A stretch of DNA of 64,000 nt from JALHST01 sp038316335 (lineage in GTDB: Bacteria; Bacteroidota; Bacteroidia; Flavobacteriales; Flavobacteriaceae). The stretch is taken from contig JBBQAM010000010.1 in the NCBI GenBank assembly GCA_038316335.1, positions 26,076 to 90,075 on the forward strand, written 5' to 3'. The position numbers and the translations under genes were made by a program. Position 1 is the first letter of the stretch. The number at the start of each line of letters is the position of its first letter. The notes beneath the pieces were generated by a model. It was not told the DNA's origin, searched no databases, and saw only the letters and a list, made by a program, of their open reading frames with translations. Positions 53,208 to 62,059 of this stretch are shown piece after piece.

Positions 53208-53391
53208 TGTTATATTTTTTTAAATTTTTATCTCAATATCTTATCTTTCAGCCGGCCATGATGATGAACCTTTGGGCCGAAGGTTCGTTTAAGGTATGCA
53301 TTCAAAATAGGTACTTTTCGTTAGGTCGCCGATACTATTTTAAAGAAAGAACCGGTTTTCACCGAGCGTCTCTTTTGGTTAAAATTGTTTC

Positions 53392-54810
53392 TTAACGATA
53401 GCTTCTTGGTGCCAAAAAACTGGCCGAGGTCGTCTCTATTAATTTATCACCACTATATACCCCTATTTTAATCTTATCCTTGTCCCCGTTGAGTGCGGCC
53501 AAATTGATCTCTATGAATAGGGTGCCTTCGGCCAATTCTTCGGCGGGCACTGTGAAATTATTCTTTCGTACCAACCGCAATGTTCCTTTATGTGACAAAA
53601 GCTTAAAGTGTACATCAGGAATTTCTTTCGTTGTCTTGTTCAAAAGCTTATAGGTAAAAACGTTGCTAATCATATTCCCTGCTTTGTGCTCATACAATTG
53701 CCCTGGCAATCTCAAGATGTTCGCCTCAAGATCATTTCTTAGAAATAACATGCCGATCAAGACACCAGTCAGTATTACCAGCACCGCCGTATATCCTTTT
53801 AATCGTGGTGTAAACTTGAATTTTTCCTTTTTTGTAATCTCATCTTCGCTGGCATATCGGATCAATCCCTTTGGCAGATCTACCTTTTCCATTATCTCGT
53901 CGCATTCATCAATACATGCCGTACAGTTTACGCATTCAAGTTGGGTTCCGTTACGGATATCGATTCCCGTAGGGCAGACATTTACACATTGAAAACAATC
54001 GATGCAATCCCCAACGCCTAGGGCCTCCCTATCTTCGTTCTTCCGCCATTTTTTACGGCCTTTTTCAGCCTCGCCTCTTTTGTGATCATACGCCACTACG
54101 ATCGTCTTGTTGTCTAATAACACGCCTTGCATTCGGCCATAGGGGCATGCGATGATACATACTTGTTCCCGAAACCATGCAAAAACAAAATAGAACACTC
54201 CTGTAAAAATCAATAGGGAAATCAAGGTGCTTATGTGTTGTAGTGGGTTTTCAGTAACATATTCGATCAAGCGATCGCTGCCGATCAAATAGGCTAGGAA
54301 AACATTGGCGATGATAAATGAGATAATAAAGAAAACGGTCCATTTTAAAACGCGTTTCCTAATCTTTTCAGCATTCCAGTCCTGTCGATCGAGTTTTATT
54401 TGAGCACCACGATCCCCATCGATCCAATATTCCAATCTGCGAAATACCATTTCAAGAAAAATCGTCTGAGGACACATCCATCCACAAAAAATACGTCCGA
54501 ATGCCACCGTAAAAAGCGCAATAAAAATCACTCCGATGATCATAGATAGTACGAATAAATGAAAATCCTGTGGCCAAAACGGGAAGCCAAAGATGTTAAA
54601 TCGTCGTTCAAGCACATTGAACATCATAAATTGATTTCCATGGATCTTAATGAATGGGGAAGCTATCAGGAAAACCAATAAAAAGTAACTTACATACTTG
54701 CGATATTCGTAGAATCTACCGCTTGGCTTCTTAGGAAATACCCATGCCCGCTTTCCATCTTCTTTGATGGTGCCCATGGAATCCCTAAAATTTTCGCTGT
54801 CCTGATTCAT
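53392..54810 (-). CDS. ccoG: CcoG cbb3 assembly cupric reductase-like protein
   Basis: 472 residues. Membrane helices about 38-60, 83-107, 160-180 and 195-215 in the N-terminal half, with FGRIFCGWMCPQTIFLEMVFRRLEYWIDGD and QVCIIACPYGRMQGVLLDNKT (Cys pairs). Two [4Fe-4S] clusters of ferredoxin type follow: CIDCFQCVNVCPTGID and CVNCTACIDECDEIM (about 265-305). The C-terminal part is periplasmic (Ig-like, about 350-472). Reduces copper for CcoNOP assembly. Confidence 0.95.
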   Translation of the reverse strand: MNQDSENFRDSMGTIKEDGKRAWVFPKKPSGRFYEYRKYVSYFLLVFLIASPFIKIHGNQFMMFNVLERRFNIFGFPFWPQDFHLFVLSMIIGVIFIALFTVAFGRIFCGWMCPQTIFLEMVFRRLEYWIDGDRGAQIKLDRQDWNAEKIRKRVLKWTVFFIISFIIANVFLAYLIGSDRLIEYVTENPLQHISTLISLLIFTGVFYFVFAWFREQVCIIACPYGRMQGVLLDNKTIVVAYDHKRGEAEKGRKKWRKNEDREALGVGDCIDCFQCVNVCPTGIDIRNGTQLECVNCTACIDECDEIMEKVDLPKGLIRYASEDEITKKEKFKFTPRLKGYTAVLVILTGVLIGMLFLRNDLEANILRLPGQLYEHKAGNMISNVFTYKLLNKTTKEIPDVHFKLLSHKGTLRLVRKNNFTVPAEELAEGTLFIEINLAALNGDKDKIKIGVYSGDKLIETTSASFLAPRSYR

Positions 54811-54905
54811 TCTTTGTCTTCTTTTTTCTCAATTTCCTTTTTGATGGAATATTGAAAAGGATAGGACCAAATAGGAAACCCCTGTTCGGTGTGTTACGCG
54901 GTAGG

Positions 54906-55865
54906 CTATTTTAGTACCACAGCTATCGAATCCTTAACCATTGCCGTGGAGTCTTGCGTTTTCTCTGGCATGGCATCAATCGGCGCATTTGGATCGACCC
55001 ACAATTCACCTTGGGGTTCCTTTGGATTGGCAGGCGTTTTACCATTTATATTTTCGAGGACATAACTTGCCACTTGTGCAATTTCCAAGGGCTTGAGGGT
55101 CTGTTTCCATGCAATCATGCCTTTGCCGTCCCGGCCACCTTCCGATATGGTATGAAAAACATTTTTGATGCCGCCTCCTAGAATCCAATAGGCATCGGTA
55201 AGGTTTGGGCCAATGCCGCCTCCACCATCGGCCATATGACAGGCCACACAATTTGACTCAAAGATTTTTTTACCGGCGTCAAGGTCTGAAGCATCGGTGA
55301 GTAATTCAACACTATTGGCATCTACGAGGCCTTTGGCATTCTTCTTATATTCGGTAATTTCCGCTTGTGCCTCGGCAACTTCCTGTTCGTATTCGAGTTT
55401 TTGATCATAGCCATTGAAAATGTGAAAGCGAGCTAAATATACAATCGCAAAAATAATGGTAGCATAGAACATATAGACCCACCATGGGGGTAAATTGTTA
55501 TCCAACTCACGGATGCCATCATAATTATGGTCGAGTATAATTTCACCTTCTTCCTCAATGGGTTTATTACCGGTTAATTTTTTCCAGAAATTTTTGCCCC
55601 AGTTCCACTCCCATGATTTTGATTTTGAAGTTTGGTACCTGGCCTTCGCCGCTTCAGATAGGGTTTGGAATAGTACGTTTTCGATAGCGTGCAAGATCAA
55701 TTCGATGGCGATCAACAGCAACAAGACCAGTACCATAAAGTAACGGGCCACGGGATACACCATGATTGCTGGTTCTTTACCAGAATCGATTACATATTCC
55801 ATCAATCCTAGGATGACAAAAAAGAGTAGGGGGACCCGAATCCACCAAGGTGTCATATTTCTCAT
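54906..55865 (-). CDS. ccoP: CcoP subunit of cbb3 oxidase, one haem c
   Basis: 319 residues, two N-terminal membrane helices (about 8-30 and 128-148 region), then one haem c domain with CVACH (about 203-207), GGGIGPNLTDAYWILGG and Met ligand in GKGMIAW. Classic proteobacterial CcoP has two haems c; only one CxxCH is present here. Delivers electrons to CcoO/N. A Pro/acidic tail ends the protein. It overlaps ccoQ by four bases. Confidence 0.93.
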   Translation of the reverse strand: MRNMTPWWIRVPLLFFVILGLMEYVIDSGKEPAIMVYPVARYFMVLVLLLLIAIELILHAIENVLFQTLSEAAKARYQTSKSKSWEWNWGKNFWKKLTGNKPIEEEGEIILDHNYDGIRELDNNLPPWWVYMFYATIIFAIVYLARFHIFNGYDQKLEYEQEVAEAQAEITEYKKNAKGLVDANSVELLTDASDLDAGKKIFESNCVACHMADGGGGIGPNLTDAYWILGGGIKNVFHTISEGGRDGKGMIAWKQTLKPLEIAQVASYVLENINGKTPANPKEPQGELWVDPNAPIDAMPEKTQDSTAMVKDSIAVVLK

Positions 55866-56056
55866 AATAAGGGTTCTTTAGGTTGGTTATCATTTTCCAA
55901 GGGCAACTCGCTAACTTCCTTGATATAGGCCTTTTTTGCGGTCATTACCCACCAAAAAAGAAGCACAAAAAAAACAAAGAAAATCAGAAGGGAAATCATT
56001 GGGTACGTAGCAACACCTTCAATACTTTCCATATAATTTTTAACGAAATTTAGCAT
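55862..56056 (-). CDS. ccoQ: CcoQ-like small cbb3 subunit
   Basis: 64 residues with one membrane helix (about 22-42; MISLLIFFVFFVLLFWWVMTAKKAY) and the CcoQ-type basic turn TAKKAYI, then an acidic tail. Stabilises the oxidase. Starts 94 bases after the ccoNO stop and overlaps ccoP start. Confidence 0.85.
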   Translation of the reverse strand: MLNFVKNYMESIEGVATYPMISLLIFFVFFVLLFWWVMTAKKAYIKEVSELPLENDNQPKEPLL

Positions 56057-56150
56057 AGCTTCCTTATTTTGTGACTCGGAGAGAAGATCCGGAAGTCAGA
56101 CTTCATTTAGTGCGGTCGTACTTCAGATTTTCGGTTTCCCAAATCAGTTT

Positions 56151-58352
56151 TTAATTATTTTCTGTTGTCGCCTTATCTGTATCCTTCACTTTGATGTCGG
56201 TACCTAGCCGCTGTAGATAGGCGATAAGCGATACGATTTCCCGATCACGCATCTCGATGAATTCGAGTCCGTTTTCTGCTGCATATTTTTTATCTGCTTC
56301 ATAGTTCTTGGCAAAATCAGGATCCATATATAGGTTTTTTTCGATTTTCGTGGCCTGCTCGTCCATGGTCTTCTGTGCATTGGCTATTTCTTCATCGGTA
56401 TACGGTACCCCTAGCGATACCATCGCTTTCATTTTAGTGGATATATTGCTACGATCATGGCGATTACGCACTAACCATTGATACGCGGGCATGATAGAGC
56501 CTGAAGAAGTGCTTTGTGGGTCATACATGTGGTTTAAATGCCAATTGTCTGAATATTTTCCGCCAACACGCAATAAATCGGGCCCAGTTCGTTTACTGCC
56601 CCAAAGGAAGGGATGGTCATATACAAATTCACCAGCTTTTGCATATTCGCCATAGCGTTCGACCTCGCTTCGAAATGGACGAACCATCTGCGAATGGCAG
56701 CCAACACACCCCTCGCGAATGTATAAGTCACGACCTTCCAATTCCAGCGGCGTGTATGGTTTTACACTACTTATGGTCGGAATGTTCGATTTCACTAAAA
56801 TGGTCGGGACGATTTGGATAATTCCACCGATCAGAATGGCCACGGTTGCCAAAATAGTCAATTGAATGGGCTTGCGCTCCAACCACGTATGAAAAGTCTC
56901 GCCTGTAGTTCGCTTTTTAGACACCCTTGTAAGTGCTGCTGCTTCGGCCAATTCATCCTCGACCTTACTGCCAGATCGAATGGTCATAACTACGTTATAA
57001 ATCATAACACAGGCCCCAATGATGTAAAGAGTACCCCCAATGGCCCGCATCCAATACATGGGCATTATTTCATGCACCGTTTCGAGGAAGTTTCCATATA
57101 CCAAAGTGCCGTCCGGATTGAAATCCTTCCACATCAAGGCCTGGGTAAAGCCGGCGACATACATTGGCAAGGTATATAATATGATTCCCAAGGTGCCGAT
57201 CCAAAAATGGAAGTTCGCAAGGCCTACCGATGCCAAACGTGTTTTGAACATTTTAGGCACCAGCCAATAGATCATCCCAAAGGTGAGGAAGCCGTTCCAG
57301 GCCAGGGCACCGACATGAACGTGGGCAATGATCCAGTCACTGAAATGTGCTATGGCATTTACGTTCTTGAGGGATAACATAGGCCCTTCGAAGGTCGCCA
57401 TACCGTAACCGGTGATTGCGACCACCATAAATTTGAGGGTGGGATCGGTACGCACTTTGTCCCATGCTCCGCGAAGTGTGAGCAACCCATTGATCATTCC
57501 GCCCCAAGACGGCGCGATCAACATTACTGAAAACGCTACCCCTAAATTCTGTGCCCAATCAGGTAAGGCAGAGTAAAGCAAATGATGCGGACCGGCCCAT
57601 ATATAGATAAATATCAAGGACCAAAAATGAACTATCGAAAGCCGATATGAATAGATGGGCCTATTGGCCGCCTTTGGCACAAAATAGTACATCAAACCTA
57701 AAAATGGCGTGGTCAAAAAGAACGCAACGGCATTATGTCCGTACCACCATTGCACCAAGGCATCTTGCACCCCGGCATATACCGAATAACTTTTTAGTGC
57801 ACTGACTGGAAGTTCGAGGCTATTAAAAATATGAAGTACGGCAACCGTTACGAAGGTGGCCACATAAAACCAGATAGCGACATAGAGATGGCGTTGTCTT
57901 CGCTTGATCATGGTGCCGATCAGGTTGACTCCGAAAGCCACCCAAACCAAGGCGATAGCAATATCGATGGGCCATTCGAGCTCTGCGTATTCCTTGGAGG
58001 TGGTATACCCTAAGGGAAGCGTTATGGCGGCTGCAACTATGATCAACTGCCATCCCCAAAAATTAAAATTGCTCAGAAAATCACTGAACATTCGGGCCTT
58101 TAGCAACCGTTGCGTCGAATAGTACACACCGGCAAAAATTGCATTGCCTACAAAAGCGAAGATGACGGCGTTGGTATGCAACGGACGCAATCGGCCAAAA
58201 CTCAGCCAAGGAATGCCATCGGTATAATTGGGGAAAATGAAAAGAAAGGCCAGCATAAGACCGACCGTCATTCCTACGATTCCCCAAAACATTGTTGCAT
58301 AAAGGAAATTTTTTACGATTTTGTTGTCGTAATAGAATTGCTGTACTTCCAT
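56151..58352 (-). CDS. ccoNO: CcoN-CcoO fusion, cbb3 oxidase catalytic and haem subunits
   Basis: 733 residues. The CcoN part (about 1-480) has twelve membrane helices with haem/copper His ligands such as LHTNAVIFAFVGNAIFAG, QWWYGHNAVAFFLTTPFLGLMYYF, GPHHLLYSALPDWAQ and IAHVHVGALAWNGFLTFG. The CcoO part (about 520-733) has one haem c, GCVGCH, with Met in SIMPAYQWL. In many bacteria these are two genes; a fused CcoNO is common in Bacteroidetes. Reduces O2 to water with high affinity and pumps protons. Second gene after ccoS. Confidence 0.96.
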   Translation of the reverse strand: MEVQQFYYDNKIVKNFLYATMFWGIVGMTVGLMLAFLFIFPNYTDGIPWLSFGRLRPLHTNAVIFAFVGNAIFAGVYYSTQRLLKARMFSDFLSNFNFWGWQLIIVAAAITLPLGYTTSKEYAELEWPIDIAIALVWVAFGVNLIGTMIKRRQRHLYVAIWFYVATFVTVAVLHIFNSLELPVSALKSYSVYAGVQDALVQWWYGHNAVAFFLTTPFLGLMYYFVPKAANRPIYSYRLSIVHFWSLIFIYIWAGPHHLLYSALPDWAQNLGVAFSVMLIAPSWGGMINGLLTLRGAWDKVRTDPTLKFMVVAITGYGMATFEGPMLSLKNVNAIAHFSDWIIAHVHVGALAWNGFLTFGMIYWLVPKMFKTRLASVGLANFHFWIGTLGIILYTLPMYVAGFTQALMWKDFNPDGTLVYGNFLETVHEIMPMYWMRAIGGTLYIIGACVMIYNVVMTIRSGSKVEDELAEAAALTRVSKKRTTGETFHTWLERKPIQLTILATVAILIGGIIQIVPTILVKSNIPTISSVKPYTPLELEGRDLYIREGCVGCHSQMVRPFRSEVERYGEYAKAGEFVYDHPFLWGSKRTGPDLLRVGGKYSDNWHLNHMYDPQSTSSGSIMPAYQWLVRNRHDRSNISTKMKAMVSLGVPYTDEEIANAQKTMDEQATKIEKNLYMDPDFAKNYEADKKYAAENGLEFIEMRDREIVSLIAYLQRLGTDIKVKDTDKATTENN

Positions 58353-58431
58353 AATCTTGGTTTAGAAAATTGAGATTGAACAATAGGAAGACCCAAAAAC
58401 AAATCGCCTCAACACGAAGTTGTTTTTTATC

Positions 58432-58674
58432 CTATATGCTCTTTTCTTTTTTTAAGGTTGACTGATTTTTTTTGGTTTCTAAATCTTGGAATGATCTGGT
58501 CTTCCCAGGTCCCAAGATCTTTGGTGGCTTTACTAATTCATCCTCGAACAAAATGCGCACAGAAGGGGTATACGTGTCGTCATATTGCCCGCGCCGTATC
58601 GAAACGATAAAGGCAGCGAAAAAAATAATTGCTACCAAAAGGCTTATCGACAATAACACATAAATAACACTCAT
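58432..58674 (-). CDS. ccoS: CcoS cbb3 maturation protein
   Basis: 80 residues: one membrane helix (about 4-26; VIYVLLSISLLVAIIFFAAFIVSIRRGQYDDTYTPS) with the RRGQYDD hallmark of CcoS. Needed to insert haem b and copper into CcoN. First gene of the ccoS-NO-Q-P transcript, with its own FNR-type box 51 bases upstream. Confidence 0.92.
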   Translation of the reverse strand: MSVIYVLLSISLLVAIIFFAAFIVSIRRGQYDDTYTPSVRILFEDELVKPPKILGPGKTRSFQDLETKKNQSTLKKEKSI

Positions 58675-58693
58675 ACCCTTTTAAATTCTGGCG

Positions 58694-58736
58694 TAAAACT
58701 AAAATGTCGCTACCTCATTAAATATGACATTTATCA
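58694..58736 (-). promoter_or_regulatory. FNR-type box and -7 box of the ccoS-NO-Q-P transcript
   Basis: Palindrome TGACATTTATCA at 58725-58736; - strand TAGTTTTA (58701-58694) starts 35 nt from it. It lies between the ccoI stop and ccoS, so ccoI and the oxidase can be expressed separately. Confidence 0.82.
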
Positions 58737-58756
58737 GGTTTTCCGATTTTATGGAT

Positions 58757-61165
58757 TCATGGCAATTTTCTACCCAATAAATTCGTCATAACGGTTGTAA
58801 AGGCTACGATGCTTATCGAACTCAATGGCATCAAAATCGCCGCGATCACGGGTTGCAACTGACCTGTAACCGCAAAATAGAGTCCGACCATATTGTACAT
58901 TAGCGATAGGCCGAAACTCAATTTGATGATTTTCATGGCCCGCTTAGATGCCTTTATATAATCATATAGCTGTTGAAATTTCGAGGCATCCAGAATCGCA
59001 TCACAAGCTGGTGAAAAGACGTTTACGTTTTCTGAGATGGCAATACCAACATCACTTTGAGCAAGTGCCCCTGCATCGTTAAGGCCATCACCTACCATCA
59101 ATACTTTATGACCAGCTTGTTGTAACGACTTGATAAACCGTAATTTGTCTTCCGGTCTTTGATTGAAATAAAGCGGTGTTAGTTTTGGCAGTAGCTGCTC
59201 TAATCGGGTTTTCTCGGCTTCGTTATCTCCAGATAGAATGGCCAATTGTAGTGTGCCTGACATGGAATCAAAAAGCGCTGATAGGCCTTCCCGGTATTGA
59301 TTGTGGAAAACATAACAACCTTTGTAGTGGTCATTGCTACTTATATGTACAGAAGTTTTATAGGCATTGGAAGCAATGGGCATCCCAACGAAATCAGCGG
59401 AACCAATTTTAATTTGGCTACTATCTTTTGAACCTGTCAGGCCTTTTCCCGCGAATTCTTCATATTCATCCAAGGTCAAAATGTTATGTTCAGACAATAG
59501 CTGATATAAGGTACGGCTCAAAGGATGGTTCGATGCCCGCAAAGTATTCTTCAAAAGCGATTCTTCTTCAAGGGTCAAGGCCATACCTTCATAAGTGGCC
59601 GTACTTTTCTTGGCACTGGTAATGGTTCCCGTTTTATCAAAAATCGCGGTGTCAATTTGAGCCAGTTGTTCGATGGTGCTGGTGTCTTTTAAATAGAATT
59701 TCTTACGACCAAAAATTCGGAGCATATTGCCAAGAGTGAATGGGGAAGCAAGCGCAATGGCACAGGGGCAGGCAATTATCAATACTGAAGTGAACACGTT
59801 CAAGGCCATAGAGGGGTTCTGATACAACCAATAAGAGGTAGCCACAAAGGCGATGATCAATACCGTGAATGTAAATCGTTTACCGATGCTATCGGTGAGG
59901 GTCTCGAATTTACTTGACTTGTCTTGATGGAAAATCGAATTGCCCCATAATTGGGTCAGATAACTTTGGGAAACCGATTTTAATGCCTCCAGTTCAATAG
60001 CGCCATTCAATTGCTTTCCACCTGCAAAAATCGTGTCGCCCACTTTTTTCATTACAGGTTCGGCTTCCCCGGTGACAAAACTATAGTCGATTCGCGCAGG
60101 CCCTATTTTAAGTACGCCGTCAACCGGAATTAGTTCTTCGTTCCTGATCAACAATCTATCGCCTTTTCGAATATCGTGCACCTGGGTAGTCTCTTCTTTT
60201 CCCTCGCGGGTTATTCGTGTTACCGCGATGGGGAAATAAGATTTGTAGTCACGCTCAAATGATAAAAATGAATAGGTTTTTTGTTGAAAGAATTTCCCGA
60301 GTAATAGAAAAAAAACAAGGCCGGTAAGGGAATCAAAAAAACCAGGTCCCCAGTCGAAAATAATTTCCGTGGTACTTCTTAGAAACAAGACAAGGATTCC
60401 TAGTGCAATGGGAACATCAATATTCAATAAGTTACTTCGTAATCCTTTGTAAGCTGAAATAAAATAATCCCGATCAGCATAAAAAACTACAGGTAGTGAG
60501 AAGATAAACATCAACCACCGGAAAACGTCCTGGTACTGATTTAGCCAGAATTCGCCACCCGACGCTTTACTCGAGGCCAAATCGAAGTATTCTGGCAATG
60601 AAAGAAACATAACGTTCCCAAATGCGAAACCGGCAATGCCTAATTTATAAAGAAGACTCCTGTCGATCTGTTTTTTTCTATTGTCAAAATCATCCAAGGA
60701 AATAGTTGGTTCATAGCCTATTCGCGTCAATAGCATCACGATTTGCTTTAATGAAGCTTTTTGGCTGTTATAGGTAATTCGTACGGTCTTTCTTGGGAAA
60801 TCGACTTGTGAACTGCGTATGGATATATTTAGCTTGTTGAGGTTTTCCAGGATCCATATGCACGAACTACAATGTATATGTGGAATGTATAGGTTTACGA
60901 TTTGTAGGTTGTGTTCGTTGAATTCGGTAAGTTTATCAACAATCACAGGGGAATCGAGGAAATTGTATTTAGATACTACCTCTTTAGGGGAGGCGCCTGC
61001 CGCGGCCTGCAGATCATAGTAGTATGCCAGGCCGTTGTCCGTAAAGAGTTCATACACCGTTTTACAGCCCTTACAGCAAAAGTATTTATCATCGATATGC
61101 AGTTGCCGATTATCGCATACTTCGCCACAATGGTAACACACTTCTGTATCCTTGAATCTTGACAT
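58757..61165 (-). CDS. ccoI: CcoI copper-transporting P-type ATPase
   Basis: 802 residues. N-terminal Cys-rich domain CYHCGEVCDNRQLHIDDKYFCCKGC, an HMA-like domain with HCSSCIWILENLN, eight membrane helices, the CPC copper motif (IACPCAIALASP), DKTGT phosphorylation Asp, and GDGLNDAGALAQSDVGIA. Loads copper into the cbb3 oxidase. It is transcribed from the promoter shared with the FNR-like gene; the -7 box CATTTTTG has one mismatch. Confidence 0.95.
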   Translation of the reverse strand: MSRFKDTEVCYHCGEVCDNRQLHIDDKYFCCKGCKTVYELFTDNGLAYYYDLQAAAGASPKEVVSKYNFLDSPVIVDKLTEFNEHNLQIVNLYIPHIHCSSCIWILENLNKLNISIRSSQVDFPRKTVRITYNSQKASLKQIVMLLTRIGYEPTISLDDFDNRKKQIDRSLLYKLGIAGFAFGNVMFLSLPEYFDLASSKASGGEFWLNQYQDVFRWLMFIFSLPVVFYADRDYFISAYKGLRSNLLNIDVPIALGILVLFLRSTTEIIFDWGPGFFDSLTGLVFFLLLGKFFQQKTYSFLSFERDYKSYFPIAVTRITREGKEETTQVHDIRKGDRLLIRNEELIPVDGVLKIGPARIDYSFVTGEAEPVMKKVGDTIFAGGKQLNGAIELEALKSVSQSYLTQLWGNSIFHQDKSSKFETLTDSIGKRFTFTVLIIAFVATSYWLYQNPSMALNVFTSVLIIACPCAIALASPFTLGNMLRIFGRKKFYLKDTSTIEQLAQIDTAIFDKTGTITSAKKSTATYEGMALTLEEESLLKNTLRASNHPLSRTLYQLLSEHNILTLDEYEEFAGKGLTGSKDSSQIKIGSADFVGMPIASNAYKTSVHISSNDHYKGCYVFHNQYREGLSALFDSMSGTLQLAILSGDNEAEKTRLEQLLPKLTPLYFNQRPEDKLRFIKSLQQAGHKVLMVGDGLNDAGALAQSDVGIAISENVNVFSPACDAILDASKFQQLYDYIKASKRAMKIIKLSFGLSLMYNMVGLYFAVTGQLQPVIAAILMPLSSISIVAFTTVMTNLLGRKLP

Positions 61166-61182
61166 TTGCTCTATACCTGATG

Positions 61183-61256
61183 CAAAAATGGGCCGGTTTT
61201 GTCTGCTAAAATATGATAATTATCAGATTTTCTTTCTGGCGTCAGAAGTAATTTTG
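61183..61256. promoter_or_regulatory. Shared FNR-type box of ccoI and the FNR-like gene
   Basis: Palindrome TGATAATTATCA at 61214-61225, perfect. Toward the FNR-like gene TAATTTTG (61249-61256); toward ccoI CATTTTTG (61190-61183, C for T). Both 35 nt. The regulator gene would thus be autoregulated. Confidence 0.82.
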
Positions 61257-61282
61257 TTATATTCGGTAAATTGGTCCGCAGT

Positions 61283-61972
61283 ATGGAAAGCAGATGTGAA
61301 AATTGTATCATTCGCCAGTTCAACTCTTTACGAGCAATGAATAAAGAGGAATTGAAAAAAGTCGCCGATTCTAAAATTACGATGTCGGTCAAGAAAGGGG
61401 AGGCGATTTTTAAGGAAGGAGATAAGCTTGATGGGGTTTTTTGTGTACGCGACGGGGTTTCCAAACTTTCAAAATTAAGCGCCAATGGCAAAGATCAAAT
61501 TGTAAAACTGGCCAGTAAAGGCCAAATTATGGGGCAACGTTCTGTAATTTCTGAGGAAACCACCAATTTAAGTGCTGTTGCGGTAAATGATATGCAAGTT
61601 TGTTTTATTCCAAAGGAAAGCATTACCCATACGCTGCACGCGAACCCCAATTTTGCCATTGAAGTTCTACGGCATATGGCACACGATTTGAAGGAAGCCG
61701 ATGATGTCATAGTGAATATGTCACAGAAAACGGTCAAGCAACGAATTGCAGAAGCGTTTTTATACCTCCAGAAGAATTATGGCGAAGACCAAGAGGGGTT
61801 TCTCACATTGATACTCTCTCGCGAGGATATTGCCAACGTGGTAGGTACTGCCACGGAATCATGTATTCGCATTATTTCAGAATTTAAGAAAAAAGGATTC
61901 CTAAAAACTTCGGGAAAAAAAATCGGAGTCACCAATCAAAAAAAATTACTCGATTTGGTGGAGGGATTCTGA
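61283..61972 (+). CDS. FNR-like CRP/FNR-family transcriptional regulator
   Basis: 229 residues. Effector domain about 20-145 (KKGEAIFKEGDKLDGVFCVRDGVSKLSKL), Crp-type helix-turn-helix about 165-229 with the recognition helix SREDIANVVGTATESCIRIISEF. Compared with E. coli FNR, Glu209 and Arg213 are conserved and Ser212 is Ile. N-terminal CENCIIRQFN aligns with CQDCSISQLC of FNR, so C20, C23 (here C5 and C8) are kept but C29 is Asn14; C122 corresponds to VCFIPKESI. It may therefore carry a modified or no Fe-S cluster. The frame opens at TTG 61271; ATG 61283 is the start. It is divergent from the oxidase cluster and likely the regulator of the box family in this window. Confidence 0.9.
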   Translation: MESRCENCIIRQFNSLRAMNKEELKKVADSKITMSVKKGEAIFKEGDKLDGVFCVRDGVSKLSKLSANGKDQIVKLASKGQIMGQRSVISEETTNLSAVAVNDMQVCFIPKESITHTLHANPNFAIEVLRHMAHDLKEADDVIVNMSQKTVKQRIAEAFLYLQKNYGEDQEGFLTLILSREDIANVVGTATESCIRIISEFKKKGFLKTSGKKIGVTNQKKLLDLVEGF

Positions 61973-61992
61973 ATTTCAAGCCAAAATAAACC

Positions 61993-62035
61993 TGACAAAT
62001 ATCATAGTTTCTGCCTACACATCCTTCTAATTTCA
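61993..62035 (+). promoter_or_regulatory. FNR-type box before a universal stress gene
   Basis: Palindrome TGACAAATATCA at 61993-62004; TAATTTCA (62028-62035), one mismatch to the -7 consensus, at 35 nt. Confidence 0.68.
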
Positions 62036-62059
62036 CCCTAATAATTAGAATGGAAACGC

